From Streptomyces sp. TLI_105 (GTDB lineage: Bacteria > Actinomycetota > Actinomycetes > Streptomycetales > Streptomycetaceae), in the NCBI RefSeq assembly GCF_900105415.1, contig NZ_FNSM01000001.1, forward strand, positions 7,696,001 to 7,760,000: DNA of 64,000 bases. The letters are read 5' to 3'. Under the pieces are notes generated by a model, which was not told the DNA's origin, did not search any database, and saw only the letters and a list, made by a program, of their open reading frames with translations. The position numbers were made by a program, and so were the translations under genes. Shown in pieces: positions 49,268 through 58,220 of this stretch (the first letter of the stretch is position 1; every line of letters starts with the position of its first letter).

Positions 49268-51838
49268 TCAGACCGGTTCGGGCGCTGCGGTCGCCGTCTC
49301 CAGGACGTCCACCGTCCCGCGGCCGCCGTCCACGCGGATCCGGTCCCCCGTCCGGATCCGGGTCGTGGCGTTGCCGCAACCGACCACCGCTGGAATGCCG
49401 AGCTCCCGGGCCACGATCGAGGCGTGCGAGAGGTTCGCGCCGACGTCCGTCACGATCGCCGAGATCCGCGTGAAAAGGGGCGTCCAGCCGATGTTCGTCA
49501 CCGTGGTCACCAAGATCTCGCCCGGCCGGACGACCTCGCCCTCCTCGACAGTGGCGACGACCCGGGCGATGCCCTCCGCCACACCGGTGGAGGCAGGCGA
49601 GCCCGCGACCGCGTCCGAGGCGGGCGTCGTGTCCTGCGCGTCGAACAGGTCGGCCCGCCGGTTCGGATCGGCAGCCCAGGTCACCGGGTCGAACTCACCC
49701 CGGATCAGGGTCGGGTAGGTGGGAAGGGCACGATAGCCCTCGTACGCGGCACGGCGGGCCGGCACCGCGGCGAGCGGGGCCCGGTCGCCGCCGAGCACGG
49801 TGAGGATCTCCTCGCGGGACAGAAAGAACAATTCTTCTCCCGCCCCGCTGACCTCGCCGGCGCGCAGGACGAACGTGCGCAGCAGCCAGAAGACGCGGGC
49901 GATCTCGGTGCGGGCGGCTTCCCGCAGGCGTGCCGAGGCCGCCCAGGTGTCCACCGCGGCGCGTATCCCCGCCACCCGTCGGGGGTGCTCGGCGGCCAGG
50001 CGGTCCCATGCCGCCGCACGGGCCGTGGTCTGCCGTGCGAGACGCAGTGCGGCATCCTCTTCGACCGTGCCGAGTGCGGCGAGCTGCCGGTCGATCCAGT
50101 CCGCGTCCTCGGCGGGCCGCGGGAGGGACACCTCGAACTCGTGCGGCCCTCGGTGGCCGTACGTACGGGTGTAGCTGTCGCGGTCGGTCTCGCCGCGGGC
50201 GAGCCGTTCCAGGCCGAGCAGCGGTCCCATGCTGGCCAGTTGGCCCTCATCACCGAGTCCTGTGGTCATCAGGTCGGCGTCCTCTTCGCCCACCAGGGAC
50301 TCCAGGGTGCCGCGTACCTTGACGAGGGCGTCGCCGCCTTGGCGGGTGGCGGCCTGGAGCATGTGGCAGCAGCGGCGGAAGTACGGGGCCACCTCCGACT
50401 CCCACAGCGCCGACAGCTCTCCCTCGGTCTCCGCCGCGGCGACGCGGGCCCGCAGTGCCTCGCAGCGTGCGGGCGCCTCCTCCAGGAACGCCGGCAACCG
50501 CTTGCCGTTCGCGCGGATGCGGCTCATCACCGCGAGCGCTTCGCCGAGGGTGTCCCGCCAGACCCGCACCCTGGACGCGGGCAGCAGCGGAATGGCCACG
50601 CCCTCCGGAAGGCGTCCGAACACGAGCTCGTTGGCCCGGGCGAACTTCCGGCCCTGCCCGAACGCGGCCGCCAGGGTGGCCGTGACGCTGAGGTTCATGT
50701 AGAAGCGGCCGCCGATGTTCCCGTACATCGGGCGGCCCTCCAGGCTGGCGCCGACCATGACGTCGCCCATGAACGCCTTCACGAACGACCAGGTCGCGGG
50801 CGTCATCACGTCCGGGACGGCCTCACCCAGGTTGGCGCTCGTCCACAGGGAGTCGGTGCCAAGGCTGTCGTTCCACACCTCGGGCCGGGGCGTCGCGACC
50901 GTGGTGATCGGCCGAGCCTGGAGGATGCGGAAGGAACCCGCCTCGCGCGCCCACTCGACGTCGCGCGGCTCCCCGTACAGCTCCTCGATCGCGAGTCCGA
51001 GCCGGGCCAGTTCACCGGCCTCCGCGGCGGTGAGAACCGGGGCTTCGCGCAGGTCGGCAGGGACCGGCTGCTCCGCGGTGCCCCCGGCGGTCGGCACGGT
51101 CATCACCTCCTTCGCGGCGATGCGTTCCTCCACGACGGCCAGGCTCACCCGGTCGACGACCAGGGCGTCCGGGGTGACCAGCCCGCTGACGACGGCTTCG
51201 CCCAGCCCCCAGGCCGCGTTGACCACAAGCCGGTCGGCGCGCCCGCCGAGCGGGTCGACGGTGAACATCACCCCGGCGGCATCGGCGGCCACCAGCTCCT
51301 GCACCACCACGGCGAGCGAGACGTCCTCGTGCGCGATGCCCGCCCGGGCGCGGTACGCGAGGGCGCGGTCGGTCCACAGGGATGCCCAGCAACGTCGGAC
51401 CGCCGCCAACAGGGCGCTCTCGCCGGTGACGTTCAGGTACGTGTCCTGCTGGCCGGCGAAGGACAGGTCGGGCAGGTCCTCCGCCGTGGCCGACGACCGC
51501 ACGGCGACCGTGCGCGCGCCGTCACCGAGTTCCGCGTACGCCTTCGAGACGGCCCGTTCCAGAACGACAGGGAGCGGGCCCTCCTCGAACAGCGCCCGGA
51601 TACGGGCGCCCGCCCCTGTGTCCGAAGCGGCGTCCGGGCCGGATGCGGCGCTGAGCTCCGCGCGTATGCGGTCGGCCACGCCGGTCGAGGCGACGAACTC
51701 CTGGTACGCGGCGGTCGTCACGTGGAACCCGCCCGGTACCGGCAGCCCCCCGCGCGCGAGCTCGGACAGAGCCGCTCCCTTGCCCCCCGCCGTCTCCAGT
51801 GTGGCGGCAGCAGCGTCCAACGGCAGCACGAAGTCCAT
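49268..51838 (-). CDS. PEP-synthase / rifampin-phosphotransferase-like dikinase
   Basis: An 856-aa ATP-grasp dikinase, close to the roughly 865 aa of rifampin phosphotransferases. The N-terminal pyruvate/ATP-grasp domain has GGKGAALSELARGGLPVPGGF, AVRSSATAEDLPDLSFAGQQDTYLNV and VLQARPI-type FRILQARPITT near 300. The C-terminal swivelling His domain has GANLSHASIVARELGIPAVVG with the phosphorylated His. It could phosphorylate rifamycin-type antibiotics (ATP to AMP and phosphate) or an unknown acceptor; sequence alone does not separate these. The start is the ATG of MDFVLPLD. Confidence 0.85.
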   Translation of the reverse strand: MDFVLPLDAAAATLETAGGKGAALSELARGGLPVPGGFHVTTAAYQEFVASTGVADRIRAELSAASGPDAASDTGAGARIRALFEEGPLPVVLERAVSKAYAELGDGARTVAVRSSATAEDLPDLSFAGQQDTYLNVTGESALLAAVRRCWASLWTDRALAYRARAGIAHEDVSLAVVVQELVAADAAGVMFTVDPLGGRADRLVVNAAWGLGEAVVSGLVTPDALVVDRVSLAVVEERIAAKEVMTVPTAGGTAEQPVPADLREAPVLTAAEAGELARLGLAIEELYGEPRDVEWAREAGSFRILQARPITTVATPRPEVWNDSLGTDSLWTSANLGEAVPDVMTPATWSFVKAFMGDVMVGASLEGRPMYGNIGGRFYMNLSVTATLAAAFGQGRKFARANELVFGRLPEGVAIPLLPASRVRVWRDTLGEALAVMSRIRANGKRLPAFLEEAPARCEALRARVAAAETEGELSALWESEVAPYFRRCCHMLQAATRQGGDALVKVRGTLESLVGEEDADLMTTGLGDEGQLASMGPLLGLERLARGETDRDSYTRTYGHRGPHEFEVSLPRPAEDADWIDRQLAALGTVEEDAALRLARQTTARAAAWDRLAAEHPRRVAGIRAAVDTWAASARLREAARTEIARVFWLLRTFVLRAGEVSGAGEELFFLSREEILTVLGGDRAPLAAVPARRAAYEGYRALPTYPTLIRGEFDPVTWAADPNRRADLFDAQDTTPASDAVAGSPASTGVAEGIARVVATVEEGEVVRPGEILVTTVTNIGWTPLFTRISAIVTDVGANLSHASIVARELGIPAVVGCGNATTRIRTGDRIRVDGGRGTVDVLETATAAPEPV

Positions 51839-52095
51839 GCCCTGATCCCCCGACTCGGCACTCGGCAAAGGATCATGATCGCACGGCGCGGGCCGCGGAC
51901 CGGTTCCGTCCGCTGACGACGAACGGCGGGGGTCGTGGGCGGCCGGACTCCACCTCGCCGCCCTACGGGGGCGGCGGTCGTCCGCGCTCGGACGGACTCC
52001 CCTCTCCGAGCCTGGACGCGCCCTGGGGGGCGTCTTGTCGATCAGGCCGGGCTCGCCACGCCTGGCCTGAGCGGCAAGGCACCCCTGGGGCGGTG

Positions 52096-52542
52096 CTACG
52101 CCTCGTGCACCCGGGTCAGCAGTTCCACCAGTCGTCGGGCCTCTGCCGCGCTGAGCGGCGCCAGCAGCGCGGAGTTGGCCCGTTCGGCCAGTTCCGCGCA
52201 CCGCTCCAGGGTCCGTACGCCCTCCGGCGTCACCGTCACCGCGTTCTTGCGGCGGTCCCGTGGATCGGGCTGCCGACGCGCGAGCCCGGCTTCCTCCAGG
52301 TGGTTGAGCAGAAGGACCACGTCCTTCGCGTCGAAGCCCAGTCTGCGCACCAGGTCCGCCTGGGCGACCGGGCCGTACGAGGCCACCGCCGCGAGCACGG
52401 CGTGCTGCGGGAGCTTCAGCCCTTCCTCGGCGATCGCCTCGGCGACCAGGCTCCGGCCGCGCGCCGCCACACGGCCGAGCAGCCAGCTCGGCAGGGACTG
52501 GATGTGCGCCAGGGCGTGCTGCGGGTCTTCCGTGGGAGCCAT
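52096..52542 (-). CDS. MarR-family repressor
   Basis: A 148-aa winged-helix protein: LPQHAVLAAVASYGPVAQADLVRRLGFDAKDVVLLLNHLEEAGLARRQPDPRDRRKNAVTVTPEG is the full MarR DNA-binding domain with the basic wing. An upstream ATG (52566) would add eight residues but falls inside the first operator. It is divergent from a quinone oxidoreductase, a common arrangement for sensing electrophiles or phenolics. Confidence 0.92.
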   Translation of the reverse strand: MAPTEDPQHALAHIQSLPSWLLGRVAARGRSLVAEAIAEEGLKLPQHAVLAAVASYGPVAQADLVRRLGFDAKDVVLLLNHLEEAGLARRQPDPRDRRKNAVTVTPEGVRTLERCAELAERANSALLAPLSAAEARRLVELLTRVHEA

Positions 52543-52563
52543 GGGGTCAGGGTATCCCGAATT

Positions 52564-52619
52564 CATTGGACATCCCAACGTTCTTTCTCCTACGGTGGGA
52601 GTCGTTGGGGGTCCCAACG
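52564..52619. promoter_or_regulatory. Paired MarR operators between divergent genes
   Basis: CGTTGGGGGTCCCAACG (52603-52619) is a palindrome with 7-bp arms. CATTGGACATCCCAACG (52564-52580) matches it at 13 of 17 positions. The spacing of 39 bases puts one site by each start, fitting repression of both genes by the MarR protein. Confidence 0.85.
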
Positions 52620-52659
52620 AATTCGTCGTCCTCTGCCCGTGTAGCACCTGGAGGTGTCC

Positions 52660-53583
52660 ATGCGTCGTGTCCGGTACGAGGTGGCCGGCGGCCCCGAGGT
52701 CCTCTTCGTCGAGGGGGTCCCCGTCCCGGACCCCGGCCCCGGTGAGCTGCTGGTCCGCAACGAAGCGGTCGGAGTCACGCTGCCCGGCGTACGGAAGGTG
52801 CGCGAGGGCGCCGAGCCCGGTCCGCTCGGCGGCGAGGTGGCCGGCGTCGTGGCCGCCGTCGGGGAAGGCGTCACGGGCTTCTCCGTGGGCGACCGCGTCA
52901 CCGGCCTCTGCTTCTCCCACGCCTATGCCGAACTGTCCGTGGTCCACCAGGCGATGGCCTCCCGCATTCCCGACCGGGCGACGGCCGTCGACGCCGTGGC
53001 CCTGGTCCGCAGCGGACTGGTGGCGCGCGGTGCCTACGAGGCCGGGCGGCCCCGTCCCGGCGACGCCGTCATGGTCACCGCGGCGGCCAGTGCGGTCGGC
53101 ACCCTCGCCCTGCAGTACGCCAGGGCGGGCGGGGCCTCCCGTGTGGTCGCGGCCGTCGGCAGCGCGGAGAAGGCGGAGTTCGTGCGCTCCCTCGGCGCCG
53201 ACGAGGTCGTCCTCTACGGGGACGGGTCCTGGGGCGATCCGGTCGACGTGGTCGTCGACGGGGTCGGCGGAGAGCTCCTCGGCCCCGCGGTGCGGGCCCT
53301 CGCGCCCGGCGGCCGTCTGGTCGCCTTCAGCTCGGGCGGCGGCACGATCGACGCGTACGAGCTGCTGGTCCGGGGCGCCTCGGTCATCGGTTTCCAGATG
53401 GCGGCCCTCGCCCGGCGCGAGCCCGAGGTGTACGCGCGCCGGCTCGACGAGCTGTGGGAACTCCACCGCGCCCACACGCTCCGCCCCCGCGTCGCCGCCG
53501 AGATCCCGCTCGCCGAAGCGGCACGCGCCCACGAACTCGTCGAGTCCCGGCGCAATCTCGGCAAGGTCGTCCTCATCCCCTGA
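52660..53583 (+). CDS. Quinone-oxidoreductase-like MDR protein
   Basis: A 307-aa zinc-free MDR enzyme, ATG chosen behind TGGAGG. PGPGELLVRNEAVGVT and GDRV lie in the GroES-like domain; AAASAVGTLALQYARAGGASRVVAAVGS is the NADPH-binding loop. Related enzymes reduce quinones or enones and are often induced by their substrates through a MarR repressor, as the operator pair suggests. The last codons are part of a tandem repeat that continues past the stop. Confidence 0.9.
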   Translation: MRRVRYEVAGGPEVLFVEGVPVPDPGPGELLVRNEAVGVTLPGVRKVREGAEPGPLGGEVAGVVAAVGEGVTGFSVGDRVTGLCFSHAYAELSVVHQAMASRIPDRATAVDAVALVRSGLVARGAYEAGRPRPGDAVMVTAAASAVGTLALQYARAGGASRVVAAVGSAEKAEFVRSLGADEVVLYGDGSWGDPVDVVVDGVGGELLGPAVRALAPGGRLVAFSSGGGTIDAYELLVRGASVIGFQMAALARREPEVYARRLDELWELHRAHTLRPRVAAEIPLAEAARAHELVESRRNLGKVVLIP

Positions 53584-53691
53584 GCCCGGGAGGTGAGGTC
53601 GTCCTCATCCCCTGAGCCCGGGAGGTGAGGTCGTCCTCGTCTCCTCGGGCTGGGGGCGAGGTCGTCCTTGCCCCCTGAGCCCGGGAGGGCC
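53565..53691. repeat. 32-bp tandem repeat spanning the oxidoreductase stop codon
   Basis: Four units begin with GGTCGTCC at 53565, 53597, 53629 and 53660. The first two look identical (GGTCGTCCTCATCCCCTGAG and onward); the third and fourth have diverged. The first unit contains the gene's last codons and stop, so the coding end seeded the repeat. Confidence 0.88.
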
Positions 53692-53720
53692 GGAGGGGGC
53701 GGAGGTGGAGGGGGCGGGGC

Positions 53721-54704
53721 TCAGTGGGCGTAGCGGCCCGTGTCGATCTCCCAGCGGTGGTAGCCGGCTATCCAGGCGGCGAGCCCGTCGACGTACCGAC
53801 GGGCCGCCTCCCGAGCGGCCGGGGCGAGACCCAGGAGGTCGCATATCTCGGGGACTTCGGACGACAGCTCCACGAAGCGGTCGACCATCGTCTGTGCCTC
53901 GCGCATCACTTCGACGGCCGCCTCGTCGGGGGTGCTGCCGAGCTCCTCACGGACGATCATCACGATGTTGGCGACGTCGCCGCGGACGAGTTCCTGCGCG
54001 TACGAGTGCACGTCGTTGGTGAACGACGGTATGTCGGCAGCCAGTTGACGCATCCTCCGGAAGGCCGGGTGGTGCAGCACTTCCTGCGGAAGCTCGAACC
54101 GGTTGAGCCGCTCCACCATGTCGAAGAGGGTCTCCATGGCGGCCGTGCCCCGGCGGAGCGCCAGATAGCTCTCCCGGTCGGGGAGGCGCCCGGTGAGCCG
54201 GCCGGCGGCCTCGGCGGGGTGGCAGGCGAAGTACCACTCCCAGTTGTAGGCGGACCGGGCGAGCCACCGGGCCGACATGCCGCGCACACTGCGCTCCCAG
54301 AGGTCGGCGAAGGCCTGCTCGACGGCGGTACGGGCGCCGGGCTCGGGGCCGTTCCCGTGCAGAAGGCCCGTCAGGCGGGTGCATATCTCGGCCACTCGGG
54401 CAGGGGAGCGGCCCAGGTCCGAGTCGAAGCGGTCGTCGAAGAGGAAGTAGAAGCCGAGCAGGTCCGTGGCGAGGACGAGGTCGTCGGCGGCGGAATCCGG
54501 GCTGGTGAACGCGGCGAGACGGGGCACGTCCCACTTCTCGTACGCCGGAGGGGAGATGGTGACGGCAAGGCCCTCGTGATGGAGGAGCCAGTCCCGGTGG
54601 CGCTGCGCGACGGAGGCCTGGTTCGGGTTGCTGCGAGGTGGAAACGGCAGGTCGAGCATGGTGGCGTTGGACACTGGCACCCCCAGGTTCTGATCCCGGG
54701 TCAT
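53721..54704 (-). CDS. Class I sesquiterpene synthase-like terpene cyclase
   Basis: A 327-aa terpene synthase. The Mg-binding DDxxD motif is DDRFD (90-94) after FYFLF; the NSE motif is NDVHSYAQE from about 230; the C-terminal RY pair is in GRYAH. Size and motifs fit bacterial sesquiterpene cyclases acting on farnesyl diphosphate. No P450 or prenyl transferase lies beside it, so it is an orphan in this window. Start is uncertain: ATG at 54704, an earlier ATG at 54752, or 54659. The product cannot be predicted. Confidence 0.88.
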   Translation of the reverse strand: MTRDQNLGVPVSNATMLDLPFPPRSNPNQASVAQRHRDWLLHHEGLAVTISPPAYEKWDVPRLAAFTSPDSAADDLVLATDLLGFYFLFDDRFDSDLGRSPARVAEICTRLTGLLHGNGPEPGARTAVEQAFADLWERSVRGMSARWLARSAYNWEWYFACHPAEAAGRLTGRLPDRESYLALRRGTAAMETLFDMVERLNRFELPQEVLHHPAFRRMRQLAADIPSFTNDVHSYAQELVRGDVANIVMIVREELGSTPDEAAVEVMREAQTMVDRFVELSSEVPEICDLLGLAPAAREAARRYVDGLAAWIAGYHRWEIDTGRYAH

Positions 54705-54752
54705 CCCGTGACGCCCCCGGCGCGATGGAAGATTACTTGAATTGATCATCAA

Positions 54753-55082
54753 CTGCCAGGAACGGCAAGCAGATCGCTTTCAAGCCAGTGGAAGTGTGGC
54801 GTCCGGATCGGCCGGGGGCGGGAAATCTCCGGCCGGGCCCGCGGCCGTCGGCGTCTGTGGGCCGTGGTGGCGCGCGAGGGGGCGTCATGTCGGTCATGTG
54901 TTCCTCCGTTCGTTGCGACGGGTGGTTCGTCCCCCGTCCGCGCCACCCGTGGACGGGGGAGCGCGTTGGGGTTGCCGTGACGCCCGGTGCAGTGACGGTT
55001 CTGCATCCGGGACCTGCGGGTTCTGTATCGACTCCCGAGCTCGGCGGGTCGATGGCGAGAGCGAAGATCTGGATGGTGCGCG
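54753..55082. other. Divergent promoter spacer
   Basis: About 330 bases between the terpene synthase and the ATPase regulator. It is relatively AT-rich near 54735-54790. No gene or clear repeat is seen. Confidence 0.45.
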
Positions 55083-57110
55083 GTGCCGGAGATGTGGAAT
55101 CGGGACCAGGGACACGACGCCCGGTTCGTGGACTGCTTCCGGGACGGTCACGCCCTGGTCGGACGTGACGGCGAACTCGCCGCGCTCCGGGCCGCCGTGT
55201 CCGGGCACCGGCTGGTCACCGTGACCGGAGCGGCCGGGACGGGCAAGAGCCGGCTGGCCCTGGCCGCCCTCGCGCCGCCCCCCGACGGCCCCGCGCGGAC
55301 GGTGGTGCGGGTGCGCTGGCACGACGGGATCCCCGTCGGACGCCGGGCGCTGACCGCGCGGGTCGCCCGGGCCCTGAACGGCGCCGGCCTGTCCTGGGGC
55401 GTCGCCGGAGCCCCCAGCGGCCCCGGCCTGTCCTGGGATCCGGCCCCCACGGAGCTCGCCGCGCCCGCCCGACCCGTCCCGGCGGGCGAGGTGCTCCTCC
55501 TCCTGGACGACGTCGACCCCGTCCACACGGAATGCATCGGCCTGGTCCAGACACTGCTGATGGCCCAGCCGGCGGTACGCGTCCTGGCGACCGCGCGGCG
55601 ACCGCTCGGCCTCGGGGACGAAGAGGTGATCCGACTGGCGCCGCTGCCCGTGGAGGCGGCACCGGGCCGCCCGGGCGCGTCGCCCGCCGCGGAGCTCCTC
55701 GTCTCCCGCGCACGGGAGCGCGGATGGACCGAGGAACCCGACCCGGCGGCCGTGGCCCGGGTGTGCCGGCTGCTCGAGGGCGTCCCCCTGGCACTCGAAC
55801 TCGCCGCGGGCCGACTGGGGGAGTGGACGATGGAGGAGCTGGCCGCCCACCTCGAAACCGGCCAGTGCCGGCTGTCCGACCCGGACCCGCTCCTGCTGCG
55901 GCACCGCACGCTGCGCACCTCCATCGGGGCCGTCCACGCCCTGTGCGAACCGGCCCAGCGCAAGGTCTGGCGCCGGCTCAGCGTCTTCACCGGGCCCTTC
56001 ACGGAGGCGGCGGCGGTGTTCGTGTGCCTGGGCTCCGACCTCGCACCACACGAGGTGCCTCCCGCCCTGGCGATGCTGAGCGCCACGGGCGTGCTCCAGA
56101 CGCTGGGGGAGGCGGGCGCGGTGCGCCCGCCCCGCTACCGCATGGCCCGGGCCGCCCGCGACTTCGGTGCGGAACGGCTCGCGGCGGCGGGCGAGCGGCC
56201 GATGACGCGGGACCGGCACGCCGTCCACTTCCGCGGTGTGGCGGCCGTCGCCGAGACCCTGTGGAACACCGGTCTGCAGCGACAGGCGCTCCAGACCGTC
56301 CAGGACGAACACGACGACCTGATGGCCCTCGTGCACCGCGCGGGCGACGGGGCCGCCCACGCCGAGACGGCCCTGGAGGCCATGCTCCACCTGTGGTTCT
56401 GGTGGGCGGTCCACGACCACGCCCGAGAAGGCAGCGACCGCCTGCACGGACTGCTGCCCCGGCTGCCCGCCGACAGCCCGCTCGTGGCACGGGGCCGATG
56501 GCTCGCCGCCTGGCTCAGCGCGGCGTGGGACCCGCGCACGGCGCACCAGCTGCTCTCCCTCGCCTGGCCCGCGGCCGTGCTCGCCGGCGACGACGCCCTC
56601 CTCGGCCACATCGCCCACGTGCACGGAACCCTGGCGTGGCAGCGACAGGACCCCGAATCGGCCGCCCAGTACTACCGGCAGGCGGCGGACACCACGCCCG
56701 GCGGCGCTCCCTGGGGCCCGTCCCCCGCCGTGAGCCTCGCCGCCCTGGCCGTGGTCCAGGCCCACCGCGCCCCCGCGGCGGCGGCCCGCACCGCCCGCCG
56801 GGCACTCGCGCAGCCCGGCTGCGCCAACGACGCCTGGGCCACGGCGCTGGCCCACTACGCCCGCGCCTTCGCCGACCACCGCTCCGGACACAGCGGCCGC
56901 GCCCGGCACCGGGCCGGGCGCGCCCTGGCGGACCTCGAAGCCCGGCTCGACGCCCCGCAGGCCCGCCGTGCCCTGCGCCTCCTCCTCGCCACCCTCGATC
57001 TCGCCGCGACGACGGCCGGCGCGCCGACACCGGGGCCCCGTCCGCACGTCCCCGTACCGCGCGACGGGGCCCAGACCCCGTCGGCGACGGCGAGCCTGGC
57101 CCAGCGGTGA
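55083..57110 (+). CDS. NB-ARC-like ATPase regulator (LuxR/AfsR type without visible DNA-binding domain)
   Basis: A 675-aa protein. LVGRDGELAALRAAV leads into the P-loop VTGAAGTGKSRLAL (about 52-62), LLLLDDVDP is Walker B, VLATARRPLG the sensor, and GVPLALELAAGRL the GxPLAL motif. The C-terminal half is helical and TPR-like (AWQRQDPESAAQYYRQAAD). No LuxR or SARP DNA-binding domain is present at either end, unlike full-length relatives, so it may act through a partner. The GTG start and an ATG three codons later are both possible. Its 3' end overlaps the broken MerR frame on the other strand. Confidence 0.8.
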   Translation: MPEMWNRDQGHDARFVDCFRDGHALVGRDGELAALRAAVSGHRLVTVTGAAGTGKSRLALAALAPPPDGPARTVVRVRWHDGIPVGRRALTARVARALNGAGLSWGVAGAPSGPGLSWDPAPTELAAPARPVPAGEVLLLLDDVDPVHTECIGLVQTLLMAQPAVRVLATARRPLGLGDEEVIRLAPLPVEAAPGRPGASPAAELLVSRARERGWTEEPDPAAVARVCRLLEGVPLALELAAGRLGEWTMEELAAHLETGQCRLSDPDPLLLRHRTLRTSIGAVHALCEPAQRKVWRRLSVFTGPFTEAAAVFVCLGSDLAPHEVPPALAMLSATGVLQTLGEAGAVRPPRYRMARAARDFGAERLAAAGERPMTRDRHAVHFRGVAAVAETLWNTGLQRQALQTVQDEHDDLMALVHRAGDGAAHAETALEAMLHLWFWWAVHDHAREGSDRLHGLLPRLPADSPLVARGRWLAAWLSAAWDPRTAHQLLSLAWPAAVLAGDDALLGHIAHVHGTLAWQRQDPESAAQYYRQAADTTPGGAPWGPSPAVSLAALAVVQAHRAPAAAARTARRALAQPGCANDAWATALAHYARAFADHRSGHSGRARHRAGRALADLEARLDAPQARRALRLLLATLDLAATTAGAPTPGPRPHVPVPRDGAQTPSATASLAQR

Positions 57111-58134
57111 CCTCCCGCTGCCGGTCCCGGGCCGCCGCGAAGGCGAGGGCCGCCGCCGAGGAGTCCCTTCCCCGGCAGCGGCCCCGTCCCGTCCCAGCCC
57201 AGCCCGGCCGCGGCGTACGCCTCGACGGCGTCGCGCTGGTACGCGGCGAGCCCCGGAGCGATCGCCTCGTACGCGGCGCGCCACCGCTCGTCGTCCACGC
57301 AGGAGCGGCCGAGGGCGCGGTACTCCTCGACGGAGACGGCACGCAGTTCCGTCAGGGCCCGGTACTGGGCGTCCGTCTCGGCCTGTACGGACGGGGCGTC
57401 GGCCGACAGGCCGGCGGCCATCAGCTCGGCGAGCCGGACCATCCGCACCGTACGCTCGCGCCGTCCGGCCTCGACGTCCTGCGGGGTCATCGCTGCGATC
57501 CGGTGGGCGACCGCCTCGGCGTGCTCCGGGACGTCGCGCAGGGTCTCCTCGTACGGGGAGGGCCGGACGCCCTCGAACAGGTTCTCGGGCGGGTGGACCG
57601 CGGTCATGGAGGTGCCGTCCTTCCTGGACCGCTCCAGTTCTACGATCGTGCGGGAGACGGTGTCGGCCAGGGCGTCGAGCCGGTCCCGTTCGGCGAGGAG
57701 CCGCCGGTGGTGGCCGCGCAGGGCCTCCACCTCGTCCACCTGCTCGGAGAGGATCCGGCCGATCTCCGGCAGCCCCACGCCCAGGGGGTGTCTGGCAATC
57801 CCCCGCGGCGTCGCGGCGTCCGGCACGCACGCTCGCCGCGTTGCCGAAAAGCCCTGGTAGCTCCGCTACGAGGACTCTCCGGCGCCTTGCGATCGCACGC
57901 GCCGGACGCCGCTCCTTCTTCCACGGGGAAGTGCCAGACACCCCCCAGCGCCCGCAGCACGAGGATCTGCTGCAGGCGCAGCAGTCGGGGCTCCTCGTAG
58001 TGGCGGCGACCACTGGCGCCGGTCCGGGCCGGCGGCAGCAGGCCGATCTCGTCGTAGCGCCGCAGGGTCCGGGCGGTCACGCCCGACATCCGGGCGACCT
58101 CCGCGATCGGCCGGTCCGTCTCCGCCTCCCGCAC
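56855..58134 (-). pseudogene. TipA-like MerR regulator disrupted by a 160-bp MITE
   Basis: The gene starts at GTG 58134 with a clean MerR domain (PIAEVARMSGVTARTLRRYDEIGLLPPARTGASGRRHYEE). It then runs into the insertion at 57944 and comes out in another frame. Removing the element with one copy of its 4-bp target duplication (164 bp) restores the junction LRALG-VGLPEIGRIL, followed by a coiled helix and a TipAS-like drug-binding domain (VEAGRRERTVRMVRLAELMAAG ... AAYEAIAPGLAAYQRDAVEAYAAAG). Because 164 is not divisible by three, the present gene is frameshifted. The restored reading also lacks a stop at the usual length and runs on to 56855, overlapping the convergent gene, which suggests a second lesion. 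It would originally have been a thiopeptide- or multidrug-responsive activator. Confidence 0.88.
57785..57944. mobile_element. 160-bp MITE with 13-bp terminal inverted repeats
   Basis: The ends GGGGTGTCTGGCA and TGCCAGACACCCC are perfect inverted repeats, flanked by a CCAG direct duplication (57781-57784 and 57945-57948). An inner pair, GGCGTCCGGC (57815-57824) and GCCGGACGCC (57901-57910), adds a second palindrome. There is no coding capacity, so it needs a transposase in trans. Excision exactly repairs the MerR gene, which proves insertion. Confidence 0.92.
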
Positions 58135-58220
58135 GAGTGCGTCACGGTCCGGTCTCCCCGGGCCTGGTCAGGACGGTGGAAGCTGCCGCAACGGCAACTG
58201 CAAGCCCGCGTCCCACACTG

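Noticed and set aside
51839..52095. Rifamycin-associated element upstream of the dikinase
   Set aside because: A GCCTTGCCGC-like stretch near 52070 recalls one half of the element as I remember it, but the other half does not pair and I am not certain of the consensus.
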